Source of the DNA: Adenophora triphylla var. japonica
Taxonomy: Eukaryota > Streptophyta > Magnoliopsida > Asterales > Campanulaceae
Length of the DNA stretch: 64,000 nt
NCBI GenBank assembly: GCA_022495995.1
Contig: JAFEMH010002339.1
Coordinates: 124,001 to 188,000 of the forward strand
Direction: 5' to 3'
Program-made: the position numbers and the translations under genes
In this document: positions 11,319 to 23,900 of the stretch, in pieces
How positions within the stretch are numbered: the stretch's first letter is position 1
Layout of the letters: each line of letters starts with the position of its first letter
The notes under the pieces: model-generated
Told to the model about the DNA's origin: nothing
Database searches by the model: none
What the model saw: the letters and a program-made list of their open reading frames with translations, nothing else

Positions 11319-11330
11319 GCTCTGATACCA
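11319..11330 (-). promoter_or_regulatory. Primer-binding site for initiator tRNA-Met (Copia)
   Basis: Minus strand reads TGGTATCAGAGC, the standard plant Copia PBS complementary to the 3' end of initiator tRNA-Met. It lies 2 bp inside the LTR edge and 42 bp upstream of gag. Confidence 0.95.
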
Positions 11331-11332
11331 CT

Positions 11333-12821
11333 TGTTGGTCCCAAAGGTGGCAACAAGGGTGAAAATACAGCTAGAGGGGGGGTGAATAGCTGTTACAAAT
11401 TTTTCGCCCTCTTTTAAAAACTAAACCTCTAATGCTTACTAAACCTCTTGCAGTTGATAATACACTGCAAGTAGACTTGTAAAATGCACAGCGGAATATT
11501 TAAGTTGCAAAGCGGTTTGATAGAGGCGGTTTGTAAAGCGGTTTTGGTGGTGCGGTTTTGATAATTGCAGTTTTACAAACACGTGTATTTTTGACAATGT
11601 TAACTCCAAACACTATTTCACAATAATGGATATCTAAATAAAGATCAAACAGAGATAAAGATAAATAATTAGTAATCACAGGAAATATAAATGCAAAAAG
11701 TAAGAACACGTGATTTGGAGTGGTTCAATCGATAAACGATCTACGTCCACTACCAAGATGGTTAGTCTTGGATTTTCAAGAGTGATTTTACTATGAGTAT
11801 GAGAGATTACAAGTTACAAAGATCAATACTCAAATCTAAAATCTATTCTATGAAGATCAAATCCTAAGACTATAACCAGTGTATCTCAAGTGATTAATCT
11901 ATGTGATTAAACAAGTGAGGTGTGTGTGTGAGAACAAGATCAAGGCTCTTTAAATCTGTGAGATGTAGAGCACAATGATTCTTGATGTGTTAAGGCTTGA
12001 TTTCTGGGCTGGGGAATATTTCTTGAAGGTAGAAGATGAAGATTCAAAGGACTTATGAATTTCTGGGCAGAGCTTCAGCTTCTATGAACACAGCACTTCT
12101 CAATTTTTCAAGCAATCTTCAAATGGTGAAGATTAGGGGTATTTATACCCAAGCATCAAGAAACTAGCCGTTGGACACAGCTGTTGCAAGGACAGTACTT
12201 GATGCTTTTCCATTGGTCCACAATATCCACTTTTGTCCTTTGGTACAGCTGCTGCAGATAAAGCTGATCAGGCTCCAGCTGCAAGCAATGAGGTTAGGAC
12301 ACCTGTCACCTTTTCAAGATCCTTGCAGATCTTCTCTGACATTGAATCACGTGACAAGATTTAGTGGTTGACTTTTGATATTGCTGACGTGGATTCCAAC
12401 GGAAAAAAGTGGTTTACTTCAAGTCTTCAATCATTGGATGCGGTCTGGTGTAGAGCGGTTCATGAGGTGCGGTTGGTTACACCAGGGAGTTACACAGAGC
12501 AGTTGGAGATGCACTGCACAGGTGCGGTTCATCAAGCGGTTGCACTGTAGTAGCAGATTCAACAAGGAGTTCCACATGCGGTTTGCATGTGCGGTTCATA
12601 GGGGCGGTTCTTGAAACTGCTGAACTGCAACTCTCCAATCCAATGAGTCTTGTGCCAGTCTTCAAGCCTAAAGTTAACCTATTCTATAAAATGAACTTAG
12701 CTAAAAAATTGAAGTCTAAGCTTCATTACATAGGGTCCTAAAGTCCTTAAAATAGACAGGAGGTTATGGTATCAATCAAATCTAATACAAAATAGGAGGG
12801 TTAAAACATGCATACCCAACA
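11333..12821 (-). repeat. Sirevirus-like 5' LTR
   Basis: 1489 bp bounded by inverted TGTTGG (11333) and CCAACA (ending 12821). The C-rich box next to the PBS-proximal end (11371-11392, minus CACCCCCCTCTAGC) is typical of Sirevirus LTRs. Two GCGGTT clusters lie at 11511-11557 and 12438-12610. The partner LTR is outside the window. Confidence 0.88.
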
Positions 12822-14391
12822 GTCACTAAAGGATAAGACCGCACGGCTTCATTTGCCAATGGTTAATGCCGCACGGCTTCATTAGGAAGCACAAAACCGC
12901 CTATAAATAGAGGCCTCCTCTATTCATTTTGATATATAATTTTTTAGCACTGTTACTCTACCCAACTGAAACCACGAATTTCCAGAATACAAAAACTCAT
13001 CAAAATCACCTCCCTCCTCTCCAAAATCCATCCAAAGCCACTCCTTCCTTAGGAAAACCCCAAGGGAGATAGAGGAACACCACCATTGGTAACCTCTCCT
13101 TCCTTTATCTTTGAAATTTACTTATTATCTTGTTATATTGCTCATTAGCTATTTATCTTGCCATATCTTGCTATTATATGTGATTTATTGTCATAAAGAT
13201 CAAGTCTTTACTATGTAGATCATCATATCCCCCTTTCCCCTAATCACATAGGATTCATGGAGAATCCATTCCAAGGATGAACAAAAGACCACAAATGGTT
13301 TGTTCTATGGTGGATTCCTCACATGATGATGTGAAAAATGTAATCTTTATCATATAAAAATATCATCTTTACATAAAAATGTCATCTTTATTATCCTTAT
13401 GTCATTTCCCACTCCCTTGACCTTGCTTACAAGGATTGTCCACCTAAATGGTTTTTAAAGGACATAGGAAAGCCTCAAAGGTCTTCCCTTTACATCCATA
13501 GTCTTAGCTTTCATAGTGTTCATTACACTTGTTTTCATAAAAATGTCATCTTTACTTTCAAATGCAACTCCTCATGTCCCTCATGGTTGGATCACTCTCC
13601 AAGAATTGTCTAGTGACCTTCTTAAGGCACAAAAAGACATAGGATGAGTATAAAGATCCAATTTTTATACCCCTCCCCTTAGTCCCTTTGGTACTTGAAG
13701 CATCTCATGGGGCGTAGCGGTGTAAAGGTCTCATCTTTACATCGTTCCCTCCACATAAAGATGCCATAGTTGAAGTCCCTTTAGAATTGGACGAACTTAA
13801 GCCCTTACATCTCCAAATCACTTGAGACGAGCATAAATGTCCCGACTAAGATCAAATCGTCTCAAGATGTAGGATTGATGGGCAAAGATCCTTCCTTTCT
13901 AAAGAGTCTCATTCTTGGACTATAAAAAGAAGTGTCCCTATTTCGATCACATATGACCAAAGGTCACTTAATGATGATCGTAAGTCCAAGATGAGCACGG
14001 GATCAAAATCCCGAACACATAAAATCCAAGGAATCTCGAGCGATAACCAACTCATGGTTTATACGTCCCGAAAACAACTTGGCACATTTCCTCCCTTTTT
14101 CAAAATCACATGCACACACGAGAGCACAAAACAAGCACGAAAATTGGATCTTGGAAGACTTGCTTCGGTAAGGCTCCTTGGGTGAACGCCAAACGTTCTT
14201 CTCGAGGAGTAACTTAACCTCCGGACCCTAATCCTTTTTTTCAAAGTTTTGAGGAAATCAAAATGGCGTGGCGACTCCGTTTTTCAATTTAAACCGGATG
14301 TCTTCAAACCGATGTGAAGCGGTGACCCCTTACACGAGAAAGCGATTCAACACAAAAGAAAAAAGCCGTGATCTTTGGGCCCACACTCACA
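12822..14391 (+). repeat. 3' part of a plus-strand Tat-type LTR
   Basis: It resembles the other Tat LTRs here read on the opposite strand: a TATAAATA box at 12902-12909, and near its end a GTGGCGACTCCG block (14268-14279) preceded by a diverged version of the shared U5 segment. It ends about 14391 with CACTCACA. No PBS follows, so it is a solo or 3' LTR. The left part was displaced by the Copia insertion at 12821/12822. Several A-rich GACATCTTTA-like short repeats lie at 13330-13560. The exact right edge is uncertain. Confidence 0.6.
12839..12909 (+). promoter_or_regulatory. LTR promoter: two CCGCACGG boxes and TATA box
   Basis: CCGCACGGCTTCATT occurs twice (12839 and 12869). The second lies about 24 bp upstream of TATAAATA (12902-12909). 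The spacing matches the CCGCGCGG-TATA arrangement of the other two Tat LTR families in this window. Confidence 0.6.
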
Positions 14392-14501
14392 ATACCAACA
14401 AGTGTAAAATCGAAGATATGAAACAATGGAAGCTAATTTACACTAATTTAAGACTAAAATGAGAATAAAACTAAGTAAATACTAAAGATGAAATGCTATA
14501 A

Positions 14502-15631
14502 ATGATAATAGAAAAGTCATTTATCAGTACACAAACACTTGAATCAATCCAAACATCAAATTATGATGATAGGGAATGCCGAAATGATCCTGTTAATGAT
14601 GAGATTTCGGAAGATGGTGAAGATTATGAAGAAAAAGAAGACACAGATGTAGATGCATTACTAGATGATGTTGATGATGGATATGAAGAGCGTAGTTGTG
14701 ATTCTGATATAAGATGGTGATGATGGCCTGATTGATGATGACGTGTAAACATATTTGGTTTATTATGAAGCATAGAAAATCAGATGTATGAGAGAGGAGA
14801 TTATCCTATTTACAGTGATATTGGTGATATCGGTCGACAAGAAGAAGGCTTGATTGATTCTCTTAATCAATCAAGTTTTCCAGTTTGGGTTAAAAGAATG
14901 ATGAAATTTCTTAATGGATGCACTTTTCTGATAAGAACGTGACGTAATTTGAAATAAAAGGTACCATATTAATTCCAATTAGCGATTCAGGGTAGGAAAG
15001 AGCACAAATCATTCCTGGGCAATAGAATGCCTACTCAAAAAGTATCTATGCAATTTTTTTGTTCGTGTGAATAGAAAGAAACTTGGTTATTGGGAAGTGA
15101 CCAATTATAAGTGCCCTCATTGTTGCTTGTTTTCTGGAGAAAGCCAAAATCACCCTAACCTATATACGAAGTTTATTAGTTGGCAAGTAGTTAGTCTAAT
15201 TAAGATGGATTCAGATGTGAAGGTTGGAGTTATTATTGTACATATTAATGAAATGTATGACAAGACATTTACCTATAAGAAGGCATGATGTGTAAAACAG
15301 AAGGGCCTTGCAGAAGTTTATGGAGATTGGGAGGAATTGTATGTAACGTTGCCCCGCGTCCTAGCAGTCATCCAAATATACAACCCCAAAATAATTGTTG
15401 AGTATACTCATCCTCCTCCTCCTGCTGCTGAATTTTCCATGTTTTAACGTGTGTTCTGGGCGTTTGGGCCTTGTATTGAAGCTTTCACTCATTGTCGGCC
15501 TATCATTTATGTTGAATGTACATTTCTTCATGGTAGATATAAAGGAGTAATACTGATTGCTATGGGTGTTAGCGCCCAAGACAATATACTTGCTCTTTCA
15601 TTTGCTATTGTTGAAAAAAAAAGGACTGGGT
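14502..15631 (+). pseudogene. MULE transposase, N-terminal half
   Basis: Degenerate plus-strand frames. 14502-14720 encodes a very acidic stretch common in plant MULE proteins. 15067-15288 and the following sequence match the region before the catalytic domain (YGDWEELYVTLPR). From about 15450 comes the MULE transposase domain start (VFWAFGPCIEAFTHCRP, then GRYKGVILIAMGV). Several stops and a slip in an A-run at 15614-15622 break the frame. The sequence stops at TGGGT, the target duplication of the inserted Tat element, and resumes at 27249. Confidence 0.8.
15627..15631. repeat. Target site duplication TGGGT (left)
   Basis: TGGGT directly precedes the LTR at 15632. The identical TGGGT follows the other LTR at 27244-27248. 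Confidence 0.9.
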
Positions 15632-17358
15632 TGTGATGTACCCGATTTTTATTTTGAACAAATCAAACGGAGTCGCCACGCCATTTTTAGTTTAAGGGCC
15701 AAAACTTTGAAAAATGCCCGAAAATGAGAGAAGTGAGTTCGGAGGTCACGTTACATTCCGGGAAGAACGATTAGCACGTTCGCCCGGAATGCCTCGTAAA
15801 CGAGTCTTCCAAACTTGAAACCATTTGTATGTGTGCGTGTGTGTGTGTTTTGCAAAAGGGATTTTTTTGAAATAAACAGTTTGACTGGACAGGACTGAAA
15901 TTAATCAAAACAGTGTGCCTCTGTGAGTGAAAAAGGCTGGAAACAAAAATATCTGCCATGGAACATTCATGTCCGCGCGGATCAGGACGAGCCTCAATCC
16001 TGTCCGCACGGATAAGGCGGTAGGTTTCATTTTTGGCAGCTTTCCAGTCAGATTCTGTAATTTCCAGAAAGTCAACTGGATTTACAGAATCAGAACTGGA
16101 GTTGCAACAGAAAATGTAAAGTAAAAAGGATATTTGGATTTGGCATCCATGCTTTGTCCCCATCCTTAGGCTTTGATTAGTGTCCCACTTAATTTTTTTA
16201 GTGGTGATTACTAAATCAAACCATCATTAGGGTATATTAGGACTTTAAAACATTTCATTTGCTTGGGATGGGGGATTTGACATAAAATAAAGATTAATGC
16301 ATGAAAAATGGACTTTAGGTTAAAGGTATATCAACTTTAGAGTGGATTTCTAAGGTGGTCATTAAGATGACCATCCTTGAGATCTTTAAACTCAATGTAT
16401 CAACTTCACCTTTTTTGTAACCTAGGAACCTTAGTGATCTTCATCCATGGAAATTGTTCCAAGGTGGAGATCTTAGGTTTAAGAGAAGAATATTTGCAAG
16501 GAAAGTTAAACAATTTAGACCATCTAAAATGGTCATCCATGGGGATTTTACCCCAAGGTGAACATTCTTAGGTCAAGTAAAGCAAATTTATGTAAAGACA
16601 AGGGACATTAGGGAGTAACATAAGAAAAGATGTAGATCTTCATGGAAGATCATCCATGGAGATGAACTCCATGGAGATCTTCCTAGATCCAAGGACAATA
16701 TGCAAGAAGATCAACAATTAATAAGTAAAGCACAAGATAATGAAGATTCAACAAGTAGATAAACAAGATCTAGACAAATATAGAGAGATTAACAAGATTT
16801 AATGAAAATGATTGCTTAAACAAGGATAAGTTTGGTGCCAAAAGAAGGAGGGTTTTACCAATGGTGACACCCTATCTTCTTTGGTTAGAGTTTGACTTGA
16901 GGAGTATCAAGATTTAGTGTTTGGATTTGTGTTTTGGGCTTGTGTTTGGATGAGTGTTTGAAGGCTGTTTTCTGGAGATATTTCGGAAGAGTAACAGTGT
17001 GTAAGTTGTTGATTCCTTAAACTGAGAGAGAAGGGTTGAATTTATAAGCTGGATTAGGTTTCAATAGTGTCCGCGCGGATGAGACTGAGTCTCATTCTTG
17101 TCCGCGCGGATTGGGATGTAGGCGTGCCTGATTCTGCAGAAAAGCAGTTTTGGCTGTTTTGCAATTAATTAAAAGTTGGTCAATTTCTTGGAAATCATTC
17201 TTTCCAGTGAGATCCAACCAATTTTTTTGTTCCCTTAAGGTCCTTCCTTGTTTAAATTGCCTTAGAAAGTGACCAAAATGCCCTTAAATATTTATTTGAC
17301 GTGAAAAACGTTAAATTGGGCTGAAGGAACATTGGTGGTTCAGATTGGGACACTTACA
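15632..17358 (-). repeat. 3' LTR of the gag-only Tat element
   Basis: 1727 bp, TGTGATG...CTTACA on the plus strand, near-identical to 25519-27243. TATA box (minus TATAAATT) at about 17039-17046. Two TCCGCGCGGA palindromes (17070-17079, 17101-17110) flank a perfect ATGAGACT/AGTCTCAT dyad. A second pair lies at 15972-15981 and 16003-16012 (the latter TCCGCACGGA). A CGGAGTCGCCAC block at 15668-15679 repeats 12 bases of the PBS. Confidence 0.92.
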
Positions 17359-17376
17359 GTAGCCCCTTGGCGACGG
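17359..17376 (-). promoter_or_regulatory. Polypurine-like tract next to the 3' LTR
   Basis: Minus strand reads CGCCAAGGGGCTAC directly before the LTR start TGTAAG. The sister element has CGCCGAGGGGCTAC at the same place (43019-43036). It probably primes second-strand DNA synthesis. Confidence 0.6.
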
Positions 17377-17689
17377 CACTTTCGGAGTAAGTGGGGTCGT
17401 CGATAAAAGTGAGGTCCCAATCTATTGGGGAAAAGAGGGTGACCATTTTGGTCGGACCGCTGGGGAAAGGAATGACCATTTCGGTCTGATGGCTGAACCT
17501 AATGGTAGGCTACCTACGTATCCTTAAGAGGAATCAAGCCGGTCGTAGTTCGGGTCATTCGACTATCTTCAGACGTCGACCCTATAGTGACTATTTTAGG
17601 GTGTCAACCAGGTAATGATTTCGGTTTGTCGAATCAGAGGATGATTGCGGTTTACCACTTTCCTCGTATTTTATGTTGAAACCGAAGTG

Positions 17690-18370
17690 ATAGCGTTTAG
17701 GTGCCTCAAGCCTTAGTGATAGCGTTTAGGTGCCTCGAACCTTAATGATGGCGTTTAGGTGCCTCGAACCTTGATGATGGCGTTTAGGTGCCTCAAACCT
17801 TGATGATGGCGTTTAGGTGCCTCGAACCTTGATGATGGCGTTTTAGGTGCCTCGAACCTTGATGATGGCGTTTTAGGTGCCTCGAACCTTGATGATGGCG
17901 TTTAGGTGCCTCGAACCTTGATGATGGCGTTTTTGGTGCCTCAAACCTTGATGATGGCGTTTTAGGTGCCTCGAACCTTGATGATGGCGTTTTTGGTGCC
18001 TCGAACCTTGATGATGGCATTTAGGTGCCTCGAACCTTGATGATGGCGTTTAGGTGCCTCGAACCTTGATGATGGCGTTTTAGGTGCCTCGAACCTTGAT
18101 GATGGCGTTTTAGGTGCCTCAAACCTTGATGATGGCGTTTTAGGTGCCTCGAACCTTGATGATGGCATTTTTGGTGGCTCGAACCTTGATGATGGCATTT
18201 AGGTGCCTCGAACCTTGATGATGGCATTTTAGGTGCCTCGAACCTTGATGATGGCGTTTTAGGTGCCTCGAACCTTGATGATGGCGTTTTAGGTGCCTCG
18301 AACCTTGATGATGGCGTTTAGGTGTCTCGAACCTTGATGATGGCGTTTTAGGTGCCTCGAACCTTGATGA
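17690..18370. repeat. Tandem array, about 23 copies of a 29-30 bp unit
   Basis: Unit approximately GATGGCGTTTTAGGTGCCTC plus GAACCTT, with 29 or 30 bp period depending on T-run length. It lies in the 3' UTR next to the 3' LTR. Such hypervariable tandem arrays in the 3' UTR are known for Tat/Ogre elements and can seed satellites. Long open frames here (decapeptide APKTPSSRFE on the minus strand) result from the period and are broken whenever the unit is 29 bp, so no protein is inferred. Confidence 0.95.
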
Positions 18371-18537
18371 ATGGTGATCTGGAGGTATCAACTTGTTTTG
18401 AAATGATTTCCTTCGATGGTACGTATCCTTTCATTGGGGACGGACTCTGAGGGGATAGACGGTCTTACGTTTGCTGTCGTGGATGGAAACGAGGAAAGAA
18501 ACGGGATTCCGTTAACTTTCGTCGGAGATGAACCTAA

Positions 18538-18930
18538 GTTGAGGTTTAGTTCAGGAGTATGAACCTAAATGGGGACTTATTTCAGGAGTATGAACCTAAG
18601 TTGAGGTTTGGTTCAGGAGTATGATCCTAAATGGGGACTTTGTTCAGGAGTATGATCCTAAGCTGAGGTTTGGTTCAGGAGTATGAACCTAAATGGGGAC
18701 TTAGTTCAGGAGTATGATCCTAAGTCGAGGTTTGGTTCAGGAGTATGAACCTAAATGGGGACTTAGTTCAGGAGTATGATCCTAAGTCGAGGTTTGGTTC
18801 AGGAGTATGAACCTAAATGGGGACTTAGTTCAGGAGTATGATCCTAAGTCGAGGTTTTATTCAGGAGTATGAACCTAAATGGGGACTTAGTTCAGGAGTA
18901 TGATCCTAAGTCGAGGTTTTGTTCCTGAGG
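18538..18930. repeat. Tandem array of a 62-bp unit built from two 31-bp halves
   Basis: Each 62-bp unit alternates CAGGAGTATGAACCTAAATG (plus GGGACTTAGTT) with CAGGAGTATGATCCTAAGTC (plus GAGGTTTGGTT), giving about six copies. It forms a small higher-order repeat. It lies in the 3' UTR between the 29-30 bp array and the spacer. Confidence 0.9.
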
Positions 18931-20939
18931 GAGACTATTTGAAGGTGTTCTCGCTGGGGAAGATTTAGATATCTGAATCTAAGATGGCGGTGACTTGAGG
19001 CGTCTGAGTCAAGCAGGTGTGGACTTGGGGGTCTTGCCAGTTATTTGGACAATTCTGTTGAAGTCATTGTCATTATGCTTCGATGGAGACCATCCTTGCT
19101 GCGAAGAGGCTTCAGGTTGTAACGGAAAACTGGTCTTTCATGTTTGAATTGTTGCATTTGTTAGTAGAGAGGAAGATGCATATATGACATTCATAATGAC
19201 AGATGCATGCATAGAACCAAAATTATTATGAGAGTATCACTGCATATGTTCGAAAGATGATGCATTTACTTGCTTTTGGAAATGCTCTTAGCCTAGTCTT
19301 TTGGCAGGGAAATTATGACTTAGGATTGTTCCTATTGATTCAAGTTTTGTGCATGCTACTTGAGCCCTTGGGAGATTTTTGTGGGGATGCATGGTGGTGA
19401 GAGGGTTTGTATGTGTTTATGTATGGCGGGGTGAACCCTCTCCCATGAGGTGGGGAAATGTATGAGTAATGGATGATATAGTGCGGGTCGGGGATGCTCT
19501 CGGGAGTACAAATTGCAGTAGATTGAGTTGTTGCTGGGGAAAATAAGGTGTGTCGTGCACCCGAGACGGCAAGCAGCAGAGAACGTGCAGAGAATGCCCT
19601 GGTTTTGAAGAGATGACTAGGCGGAGCCCCAGATCTTGATGAGGTGACCATGGCGAAGCCCCAGTTGATGATGCAAAGCAAACCCGAAGGGAATCTGGTA
19701 AAGAGAGCCTGAGAGAACAGATTAACAAAAAAGCCCCAGCTTGGAGAGATTCAAGGCATCCCTATTGCAGACAGAGTCATCTTGTGGCCATGGAGGCAAC
19801 CCATCATTTCAAACTTTAGTCAATCAGTCAATGGACAAGACTCAGGAATTTTTACGTGCAGGGGCACATCTTTCGAAAAGTGGGAATGGATCTCGATTTT
19901 GTGTATACACACTCGCTTTAGGTTTGACTCTTTTGAGAGAGTATAAGCATCACAAGGTGTGGGAAAGTGTATGGAAGCCCCTGCTGACAGAAAGACAGTG
20001 TTTGGCTCTAATTTCCTATGATGGAGAGAGAGAAGACTTGTCGAGACACTTAAAAACTTGTCTTATTCATGATGATCACAAGGCTGCTTAAAACCCTTTA
20101 TTGATGTTCAGGTTATTCAAACACTAAATATGATATGAACAAATATTTTAATTAATCACAAGGAGAAAACCAACTGATATCGAGAATCAAGCTCGGAAGG
20201 ACGGAAAGTGTATAGGGACGATCCTTGATGAGACCGGATTTTTTTTTTCGAGATTTATTTGTGATTTCGACCGGACCAATTATGGTTGCCTATGTTCCCC
20301 TCCTGACGAGGAGCTCTAGTCGCCGTAGTTCGGGTTTATCCCGATTGAAAAGAGAACGAATGTTGAAATTCGAGGATCTGAGGACCTTTGAGGATTTTGA
20401 GGATTTGGAGGATTGAGAAACATGTCCTCCTGGAGTGTCGATGAAAGACACGGATGCGAAGCAGCAGTGGGACATTCATGGCAAGTGTTTGCGAAAGAGA
20501 AATGAAATGTGCTCACATGAAGTGCCAAATGAATGGATTGAATTTGCACAAAACTTTGAAAGGGATGTGAGCATATGAGATGCAAGATGGGGAGTTGGTA
20601 AGCCCCAATTTGAGAAGGATATCAATTGATTTTTCTCACTCCTATTAATTTAAATATTAATAATTTCAAAGAATTAGTGGTTGAGCCGCACAAGTGATCA
20701 TCTAGGATAAAACCATTTTAATTAAGTGTAACGTGGGTGTGCAAGTGATGTCTCGAGTCTAGCAAGAAAAGAAAAAAGACTTATATAAAAGTTAGAAATT
20801 TAATTACTATGTCCAAAATGGACTAAAACGATAAATGTCCAGGAAGGACTTAGGTGAAAGAGAAAAATACTAGAGCCTACAAAGGTTGACTAAAAGACTA
20901 TTCATTGGTACTTGAATTTCGGGCCTCAAAAGGGCTCAG
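18931..20939. other. Spacer of the gag-only element where pol would be
   Basis: About 2 kb without recognised domains. Around 20285-20335 a segment (GTTCCCCTCCTGACGAGGAG and neighbours) resembles 50010-50050 in the sister element, just beyond its integrase. A 116-codon plus frame (19741-20091) has no recognised family. The layout fits deletion of the whole pol region between gag and the 3' UTR. Confidence 0.6.
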
Positions 20940-23900
20940 TCATCTGCGCTGCGATTTCGTGGAGGAAGGGACCTTAGGCCCATTAGAGTAAATGACATAG
21001 TAGTCGAATCCTCCTGAAGGTTCCCCAAGTATCCCCACACTGGTATCACCAGCTTCGAATTTTTCTTTCAACTTTTGCTGGGAAGAGGCTTTCTTCTTTT
21101 TGGGAGGATGATCTTTGTTTATCCAATCTTGATAGTCCCTCTCGAGGCAGTCGGGCGATCGCGATATCCCACCAAATGTGCTTTCAGCAGTTGGGGGTGA
21201 AGGGTTTCACGGCGTTTCAGGCTAGGATGGTTACGAGTTGAGCTAGATTGAGGAGATTTCTTCTTGGGCTTGCTGAAGCAAATGGTCGATTCCGCCGAGT
21301 AACGAGAGGCATCGAAGCCGGGGAACAGGCACGTATTTGTCCTTCGGGAGCCCCGGTCGGTTGGGGATTGCCAATGTTCCGAAATGATGTGTGGCCTCTT
21401 CGATCCAGGCCTGCTGTTCATTCTGGCGTTCCTTGAGAGCTCTGATGGCTAACCACATTTCCTCCATCGTTTTCAAACCTTCATTCCCTCTACTGATATT
21501 TGCAGGACCGGTATCATTCTGAGAGGGGACACCTGACGGCTGTTGAGGCATGCCGAATTGCTCCATCCCTGACTGTTGTTGGGATGGCGGCACTTTGAAT
21601 TGCTATTTGGGGGCTAGCCGGCCTGTAAGTCGACGGGCAGGAGTTCCGGCGGTGGTGACATAGGAAGCTGGTGGTGGCATCCTGACATATTCGGGACGAT
21701 TGAGAGTGGGAGGAGGATTTTCTTCCTTCTTCACGGTAAAAGTGTCGTCGGGATTAAGACTAGTGGCCAAACCATGGCTTCTGAAGGCCTCTAGAAGGTT
21801 GTCAATTTGTGCTTCATGTCGCAGTCTCATCTGCTCTACCAACTGGATCCAATGCTGGTCCGTCTAAGGGATCTCGGGAGGATAGGTCTGTCCATCATTC
21901 TCAAATTCGGATTCGAGATTAATCATCTGGGGACCTTCACCAGTTTCCACATTTTTCCTGGCATACAAAGGCTCTCCGATTTCAATCATGTTCACTTGGT
22001 TATGGTTTCTTGGAAAAGGATTTTTGACTGTATTAGGCCCCTCGGGGGCTTCTAACTTTCCTTGCTCTATCAAACCTTGGATTGCCTTTTTCAGGGGGAC
22101 GCAATCATTTGTCAGGTGCCCATGGTACTGATGAAAGACACAATGCTTGGAGGTATCCAAAGGAGCATTGGGGTTTCTGGGCTGATAATTATCTAAAGGT
22201 CGGAGCAAACCTTCTTTTACCAAACCTCTGAAGATATCACTCAAAGGCATCCCCAAGTCTCCCAAGCCTTGGAGCTGGGATCTGGATGCATCAGGTTTCT
22301 TGGGAACAAAGGGAGTGGCACTGTTACAGTCTTGTCCCGAATAGGGCTGGGTAGGAGTCGTGTTGGAGGTGGAAGAAGCCCGGTATCTGTAAGTAGGTGC
22401 AACAATTTGCTGTTGATTGTAAGCCCTCTCAAATTTAGCCCCAGAATTGACCATTGCCCGCAGATCCGGATAGGGGAAATTGCTAAGTGAGGTTCTTAAA
22501 TGCGGCTTCAAGCATGACTGGAAGATGTCTAACTGCTCCTCGTCAGAGGGAGGGATGGCCATTTCACTGAGCTTCAAGTTCCACCTTTTATAAAAATCCC
22601 CAATATTCTCATCGAGGCGCCGCATCGTTGTGCACAAGTCAAATCTGTTTGTCTCCCATTCCAAGTTGGCTTTATACTTATCTGTGAAAGTACTGGTAAT
22701 CTGTTCCCAAGTAGCCCTAGCTTCAGGCTTCAATCGAAAGAACCATTTCAAAGCTCCTGACTTCAAAGAGAGACTGAAGTGGTCGGCCAACTGCTGGTTT
22801 GTGCATCCCTTAGCTTTCATTGCCAAAGTGTAGGTGTCCAAGTGAGTTTTAGGGCACGCACTCCCGTCGAACAAGTCGAGATTGGGCATCACGAACTTGT
22901 GAGGCAGGGGTACAATAGAGTCCGGGTCCGTAGGCCAGAAGGCAGCTTTCTTAGCAGTCAATTCAGCAAGCTGTGCTTTCATTTCTTTGTGTTATTCCAT
23001 GAACCAGGCCAGGTGAGGGTCCTGTGGTGGAGCCATAGCGTTCAGACTAGTGACTGAGCTGGAGAGAGGAGTTACCACTGGCGGCACACTGGTGGAGGGA
23101 ATACCATATCCCGGAGCATAGGTGTAAACATACCCTTAACCCAGATTGCCCTGAGGGGTAGGAGCCTGAACATGACGGTTGAGCCCGAAAGCTTGCTATG
23201 GTTTTTCGAGGGGTAGAGAAGGTGGAGGCAGACCTAAGGTAGCCAGATAGCTCGGGTTTCCAGAGTGAGACTCATAAGCAGGCTTAAATGCGGGTTGCTG
23301 TCCCTGGTTGTTGAACTGCATGCCTGGCTGTGGCGAGGGTGTATAACCAGGAGGGTACTGTGGTCCTAGTGATTCTGATGAAACTAGGATAGGGGCTTGG
23401 TGGCCCATTGAACCCTGAGTGAGAAATGGGTTTGTGGAAGCTGTGTTAGGAGCAGCTGAACTAGCATCATTCTAAGGAGGGGCTCTTGACTGTTGCCCCA
23501 GAACAAACTGTGGTGGCATTCCAAACTGTTGCTGTGGCACTCTGAACTGCTGTTGTGAAGGTCCGGATTGATCGATTCCAAACTGAGGCGGGATCCCAGT
23601 TTGCTGTGGCATTCCAGGGTACCCCCAACCATGAGAAGACATTCCGTACTGATTTTGTCCCCACTGAGGAACTACGAACTGGCTTGTCCCTTCAGGCTGC
23701 ATGGATCTGGTAGTCTGTAGTTGGGGAGCTGGCAGACCCAAAGATCGAGGAGCATGGGCCCTGGTAGTAGTACCATAGGAGGTTGGTGGTGGCATTCTGG
23801 AGTAGTCAGGGCGACCAAGAGTGGGATTGGGGTCCTCCTCTTATTCCACGATGAAAGTGCCATCGAGATTGAGACTGGCGGCCAAACCATGGCTCCTAAT

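Larger units (their letters stand above)
4633..12821 (-). mobile_element. Sirevirus-like Ty1/Copia retrotransposon, 3' end displaced by the Athila insertion
   Basis: Minus-strand order: LTR (11333-12821), tRNA-iMet PBS (11319-11330), gag with two zinc knuckles, protease-integrase, RT-RNase H, then an extra ORF in the env-like position. A long gag, an extra 3' ORF and a C-rich CACCCCCCTCTAGC block near the LTR end are known Sirevirus traits. The 3' LTR is absent because the Athila element interrupts the extra ORF at 4632; the rest should lie beyond the left edge. It sits inside a Tat-type LTR, with GTCAC (12822-12826) as expected target duplication. Confidence 0.85.

Noticed and set aside
17690..18370. 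CRISPR-like array
   Set aside because: Units are contiguous with no unique spacers, in a plant retrotransposon 3' UTR; they are satellite-type tandem repeats.
17793..18391. Decapeptide-repeat proteins on the minus strand
   Set aside because: They follow from the 30-bp period; 29-bp units shift frame and no start or regulatory context exists.
19741..20091. Host or cargo gene of 116 codons
   Set aside because: No recognised family, no splice or promoter context; it lies in a decayed spacer.
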